From the NCBI GenBank assembly GCA_011524755.1, contig WTJR01000032.1, positions 1 to 10,259 of the forward strand: DNA of 10,259 nt, in the 5' to 3' direction. Each line of letters opens with the position of its first letter. Within the stretch, counting starts at the first letter, position 1. The notes under the pieces are model-generated. The model did no database searches. It had not been told where the DNA came from and saw only the letters and a program-made list of their open reading frames with translations. Shown here in pieces: positions 7,281-10,259 of this stretch. A program made the position numbers and the translations under genes. The stretch comes from Halieaceae bacterium (GTDB lineage: Bacteria; Pseudomonadota; Gammaproteobacteria; Pseudomonadales; Halieaceae).

Positions 7281-7286
7281 AAGGAG
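7281..7286 (+). promoter_or_regulatory. Strong ribosome binding site of the SDR gene
   Basis: AAGGAG is a near-perfect Shine-Dalgarno sequence 7 bases before ATG at 7294. It is the best ribosome site in the window and suggests high expression of the SDR. Confidence 0.8.
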
Positions 7287-7293
7287 AAGCGGT

Positions 7294-8073
7294 ATGCCGC
7301 GAGTAAATTTAGAGGGTAGCTCCTCAATCGTCACCGGAGGTGCATCGGGGATCGGAGAGGCCTGCGCCCGACAACTAGCGGACTTAGGCTCTAAGGTCGT
7401 TATTGCCGACCTCAATGAGGAGCGCGGTCAGCAGGTTGCTGACGAGATTGGTGGCGCGTTCGTAAAATGCGACGTATCGAGTATCGAAGACGCCGATGCA
7501 GCGGTCGCCGCTGCGGCAGCACTGGGCCCATTGCGTGCCTGTGTGAACTCGGCAGGCTTGGGTGCTGCTGGCCGCACCGTCAGCCGCGATGGCGAGCCCT
7601 TCCCGCTCGATAAATTCAGCTTTGTCATCAAGGTCAACCTGATTGGCACCTTCAACATGCTCAGTCGCGCAGCGGCGCAAATGGCGAAGCAGGAACCACT
7701 CGATGACGACGGCGGCAGAGGCGCGATCGTGAATCTTGCGTCGGCCGCTGCCTTCGATGGACAGATTGGACAATGTGCCTACTCAGCCTCAAAAGCGGGT
7801 GTTGTAGGCATGGCTTTGCCTATCGCAAGAGATCTCGCCGCGGTGGGTGTTCGCGTCAATACGGTGGCACCTGGCCTGATTGACACGCCTATTTATGGAG
7901 AAGGTCCCGAGTCAGACGCATTTAAAGCGCACCTGGGTAAATCAGTGCTGTTCCCCAAGCGTCTGGGTAGCGCTGAGGAACTTGCGTTCTCGGTCATTGA
8001 CTGCATCACCAACCCCTACATGAATGCAGAAGTCATCCGCTTGGACGGCGGTATCCGAATGCCACCAAAGTAA
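7294..8073 (+). CDS. SDR-family 3-hydroxyacyl-CoA dehydrogenase type 2 (HSD10/HSD17B10-like)
   Basis: This 259-residue classical short-chain dehydrogenase has TGGASGIG at 14-21 (cofactor loop), Asp39 after the second beta strand (favouring NAD over NADP), D-V at 60-61, N-S-A-G at 85-88, Asn114, and the catalytic Ser150, Tyr163 and Lys167 in Y-S-A-S-K. Several stretches are characteristic of the HSD10 subgroup rather than SDRs in general: PFPLDKF at 102-108, VNLIGTFN at 114-121, AAFDGQIGQ at 152-160, LPIARDLA at 175-182, APGLIDTP at 192-199, and an ending in EVIRLDGGIRM. Members oxidise 3-hydroxyacyl-CoA or 2-methyl-3-hydroxybutyryl-CoA in fatty-acid and isoleucine breakdown; the exact chain length cannot be read here. 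It follows the M14 gene by 98 bp and is closed by a strong terminator, so it may be its own unit. No other beta-oxidation gene is adjacent within the window. Confidence 0.92.
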   Translation: MPRVNLEGSSSIVTGGASGIGEACARQLADLGSKVVIADLNEERGQQVADEIGGAFVKCDVSSIEDADAAVAAAAALGPLRACVNSAGLGAAGRTVSRDGEPFPLDKFSFVIKVNLIGTFNMLSRAAAQMAKQEPLDDDGGRGAIVNLASAAAFDGQIGQCAYSASKAGVVGMALPIARDLAAVGVRVNTVAPGLIDTPIYGEGPESDAFKAHLGKSVLFPKRLGSAEELAFSVIDCITNPYMNAEVIRLDGGIRMPPK

Positions 8074-8103
8074 GCTAAAAAAACGCCGGCTCAGTGCCGA
8101 CTG

Positions 8104-8132
8104 AAAGCCTCGCCTCATAGCGAGGCTTTTTT
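8104..8132 (+). terminator. Rho-independent terminator after the SDR gene
   Basis: AAAGCCTCGC (8104-8113) pairs perfectly with GCGAGGCTTT (8120-8129) around the 6-base loop CTCATA. The run of T continues to 8132. It starts 31 bp after the SDR stop and separates that transcript from maeB. Confidence 0.94.
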
Positions 8133-8409
8133 GTTTGTGGAATCCCGAAACGTAAATTGAGGCTGGTGCCCGTTTCGAGACTACGTGTTCTGCGACTAAA
8201 CGCGGGCAAAGGGCGCTTTGAGGGAACCAAGCTCTGACGATAGTCGTACGATTAGGCGCAATTTGTCACAGAATGACTGGTATGCGCCGTGAAGCCACCC
8301 GTTTCGTGTTTCACTTAGCATATTCACCTAGTGCTATTAATAAGTAGCCAACTGTTCCTCTTTGCAATCGCAACGAGCGAACCAACTCACTCACACATCG
8401 GAGTCTCTA
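8133..8409. promoter_or_regulatory. Gene-free upstream region of maeB with repeated heptamer and palindrome
   Basis: With the terminator, the gene-free gap runs from 8074 to 8409. After the terminator I see three copies of the heptamer CGTTTCG: inverted at 8146-8152, direct at 8171-8177 and 8300-8306 (the last two extend to CCCGTTTCG). There is a near-palindrome TAGTCGTACGATTA at 8241-8254 (one mismatched pair), and loose inverted arms GCCCGTTT (8168-8175) and AAACGCGGGC (8198-8207). TATTAA at 8335-8340 could be a -10 for maeB, but no good -35 lies at the right distance. GGAG at 8400-8403 is the maeB ribosome site, 6 bases before the start. No convincing small gene or RNA was found. Confidence 0.4.
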
Positions 8410-10259
8410 ATGGAGAAGCCCACGTTCAAAGAGGAATCCCTCAAGTATCACATTGAGGGAAAGCCCGGGAAGCTGGAAGTCAGAGCAACGACACCACTTG
8501 AGACCCAGGCTGACCTGTCTATGGCCTACTCGCCCGGTGTTGCGCACGCCTGCGAGTACATTGTCGAGGACCCTCTCAACGCCTCAAAAGTCACGGCGCG
8601 TGGCAACCTCGTTGCAGTCATCAGCAACGGCACGGCCGTATTGGGCCTCGGACCTATTGGTGCACTGGCATCAAAGCCTGTCATGGAGGGCAAGGCCGTC
8701 CTCATGAAGAAGTTTTCGGATATCGACACCTTCGACCTTGAGATCGACGAACGCGACCCCGAAAAACTCGTCAATATCATCGCCGCGCTCGAACCAACCT
8801 TTGGTGGCATCGTGCTGGAAGACATCAAAGCACCTGAGTGTTTTTACGTTGAACGTCAGCTCCGCGAGCGAATGAACATTCCTGTATTTCATGACGACCA
8901 GCACGGTACGGCCGTGGTATCCACAGCGGCGGTCATCTCCTGGCTGAAACTGACCGGTAAAAAGATGGAAGAGGTCAAACTCGTTATCTCCGGTGCAGGC
9001 TCCGCGAGCATGTCATGCGCAGACCTCATTGTGAGTTTGGGTCTCAAGCGTGAAAACGTATTCATGTGCGACAGCAAGGGCCTCATCTACGAAGGCCGGA
9101 CTGAGGGCATGAACGAATTCAAAGCGCGGTACGCGCGCGATACGGATAAGCGAACGCTCGCTGAAGCCATGGAAGGCGCCGACATCTTCTTTGGCCTCTC
9201 AACCGGCGACTGTGTGACCCAAGACATGGTTAAGCAGATGGCGCCAAACCCACTTATTTTGGCCATGGCAAACCCGAATCCAGAGATTCATCCGGATCTC
9301 GCGAGAGAGGCGCGCCCCGATGCGATTATTGGCACCGGTCGTTCGGACTTCCCCAACCAGGTAAACAACGTTCTCTGCTTCCCGTTCCTGTTCCGAGGTG
9401 CACTGGACTGTGGTGCGACAACCATCAACGACGAAATGAAGATCGCCTGTGCCTATGGACTTGTTGACCTAGCACAACAGGAGGCATCAGAAGAAGTGGC
9501 CTTGGCCTACGATGGTCAGTCGTTGAAATTTGGTCCGGAGTACATCATTCCGAAGCCATTTGATCCGCGTCTTTTTGAGCGAGTACCAGTAGCCGTTGTC
9601 GAAGCTGCCATGAAAACAGGCGTCGCGAGTCGGCCGATTGAAGATCTCGATGAGTATCGCCGCACCTTGAGCAAGCACGTCAACCGGTCGGGTATGTTCA
9701 TGCAGCCGGTCATCAACGCAGCCACCAATAGTGGACTCAAGCTGGTTTACTCGGATGCAGAAAACGAAACGGTGATTCGCGCGGTACAGACTGTGGTCGA
9801 TGAGGCCATTGCTCGTCCCATTCTCGTCGGACGGCCCTCTGCGCTGAATGAGATCATCGAGGATCTTGGTTTACGCATTCGCTTGGGTGAAGACGTTGAC
9901 GTCATCAACCCGCGTAGCTACGACAAATACGAAGAGTACTCACGGGACTATCACCAGATAGCCGGCCGAAACGGCGTCTCGGTTGAGCGCAGTAGCGTAC
10001 TCCTGCGCACCGACAGCACCGTTATCGCCGCCATGGCACTCCGTAACGGCGATGCCGATGGCATGATCTGCGGAAAGGTGGGTCGTTTCACCGATCACTT
10101 CCAAACACTCCGCTCGGTCATTGGCATACAAGGCTCAGACGTTCGCGCATCGACCCTCACCACCTTGTTGTTCGATGATGGTCCACTGTTCCTAACCGAC
10201 TGCTTTATCGACCTAGACCCCACTGTCGATCAAATCGTCTCCAAGACGCTGCTGGGTAT
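8410..10259 (+). CDS. maeB: NADP-type malic enzyme with phosphotransacetylase-like domain, MaeB (cut by right edge)
   Basis: The frame is open from ATG at 8410 to the edge, giving 616 complete codons of a family usually near 760 residues. It decarboxylates malate to pyruvate, producing reduced nicotinamide cofactor in the cytoplasm. The malic N-terminal domain has Tyr40 in S-M-A-Y-S-P-G-V, NLVAVISNGTAVLGLG at 66-81, the catalytic Lys95 in E-G-K, and metal ligands Glu137-Asp138 (LEDIKAP) and Asp162/163 (FHDDQHGT). The cofactor-binding domain has ISGAGSAS at 193-200 and LAMANPNPE at 284-292. From about 430 (M-F-M-Q-P-V) the phosphotransacetylase-like domain begins, with ILVGRP at 471-476 and D-A-D-G-M at 548-552; about 140 residues are missing. 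In known MaeB proteins this domain mediates acetyl-CoA regulation and is not an active acetyltransferase. NADP rather than NAD use is inferred from the family. Confidence 0.95.
   Translation, partial: MEKPTFKEESLKYHIEGKPGKLEVRATTPLETQADLSMAYSPGVAHACEYIVEDPLNASKVTARGNLVAVISNGTAVLGLGPIGALASKPVMEGKAVLMKKFSDIDTFDLEIDERDPEKLVNIIAALEPTFGGIVLEDIKAPECFYVERQLRERMNIPVFHDDQHGTAVVSTAAVISWLKLTGKKMEEVKLVISGAGSASMSCADLIVSLGLKRENVFMCDSKGLIYEGRTEGMNEFKARYARDTDKRTLAEAMEGADIFFGLSTGDCVTQDMVKQMAPNPLILAMANPNPEIHPDLAREARPDAIIGTGRSDFPNQVNNVLCFPFLFRGALDCGATTINDEMKIACAYGLVDLAQQEASEEVALAYDGQSLKFGPEYIIPKPFDPRLFERVPVAVVEAAMKTGVASRPIEDLDEYRRTLSKHVNRSGMFMQPVINAATNSGLKLVYSDAENETVIRAVQTVVDEAIARPILVGRPSALNEIIEDLGLRIRLGEDVDVINPRSYDKYEEYSRDYHQIAGRNGVSVERSSVLLRTDSTVIAAMALRNGDADGMICGKVGRFTDHFQTLRSVIGIQGSDVRASTLTTLLFDDGPLFLTDCFIDLDPTVDQIVSKTLLG

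Noticed and set aside
7384..7773. A 129-codon minus-strand open frame inside the SDR gene
   Set aside because: The SDR frame carries every catalytic motif, and the antisense translation shows nothing recognisable.
8085..8103. Small hairpins such as CGGC-TCAGT-GCCG just before the SDR terminator
   Set aside because: The stems are only 4-5 bp and compete with each other. The neighbouring 10 bp stem with a T-tract is a sufficient terminator.
8273..8347. A 24-codon open frame upstream of maeB that could be a leader peptide
   Set aside because: There is no Shine-Dalgarno sequence before its ATG, no run of regulatory codons, and no attenuator hairpin between it and maeB.
1..10259. Search for mobile elements, CRISPR arrays, tRNA/rRNA genes, toxin-antitoxin or defence genes
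   Set aside because: No transposase, integrase, regularly spaced repeat, cloverleaf-like sequence or defence domain was recognised. Codon use looks even across the genes, giving no sign of a transferred island.

Overview
The window looks like ordinary chromosomal DNA of a free-living, probably marine, aerobic gammaproteobacterium. The Halieaceae (OM60/NOR5)-like lineages are my best guess. This rests on moderately GC-rich sequence with GC-ending codons, Gram-negative signal peptides, a MaeB-type malic enzyme fused to a phosphotransacetylase-like domain, and two large secreted metallopeptidases of types common in marine heterotrophs. The taxon is an inference and was not tested by any search.

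Layout, left to right. Positions 1-1064 (minus) hold the N-terminal part of a secreted zinc metallopeptidase of the DUF5118/DUF5117/DUF4953 type, cut by the left edge before its catalytic motif. A divergent intergenic stretch of 200 bp follows, with repeats in the metallopeptidase leader. Positions 1265-2212 (plus) encode a proline iminopeptidase (S33). It converges on a minus-strand pair, and the two facing stop codons overlap. That pair is an FMN-dependent alpha-hydroxy-acid dehydrogenase of the LldD/glycolate oxidase family (3017-4165), followed after 34 bp by a conserved class I SAM methyltransferase of unknown substrate (2209-2982). A 165 bp divergent region separates the flavoenzyme from a 954-residue exported M14 metallopeptidase (4331-7195, plus). 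Next come an SDR closely resembling HSD10/3-hydroxyacyl-CoA dehydrogenase type 2 (7294-8073, plus), a strong intrinsic terminator (8104-8132), a 336 bp gene-free stretch, and maeB (8410 to beyond the right edge, plus).

Functionally, three peptidases lie within about 7 kb: two exported metallopeptidases and one proline iminopeptidase, presumably cytoplasmic. The other enzymes handle hydroxy acids, acyl-CoA intermediates and C4-to-C3 conversion. This suggests a locus for peptide and amino-acid-derived carbon use, but the genes sit in at least four transcription units, so joint function is only inferred.

I see no CRISPR array, tRNA, rRNA, insertion sequence, phage gene or defence gene, and no clear undescribed system. 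The points most worth checking are an Asp-to-Glu change in the flavoenzyme's D-G-G motif, the little-characterised C-terminal half of the M14 protein, the overlapping convergent stops, and short repeats in the upstream regions of the metallopeptidase and maeB.
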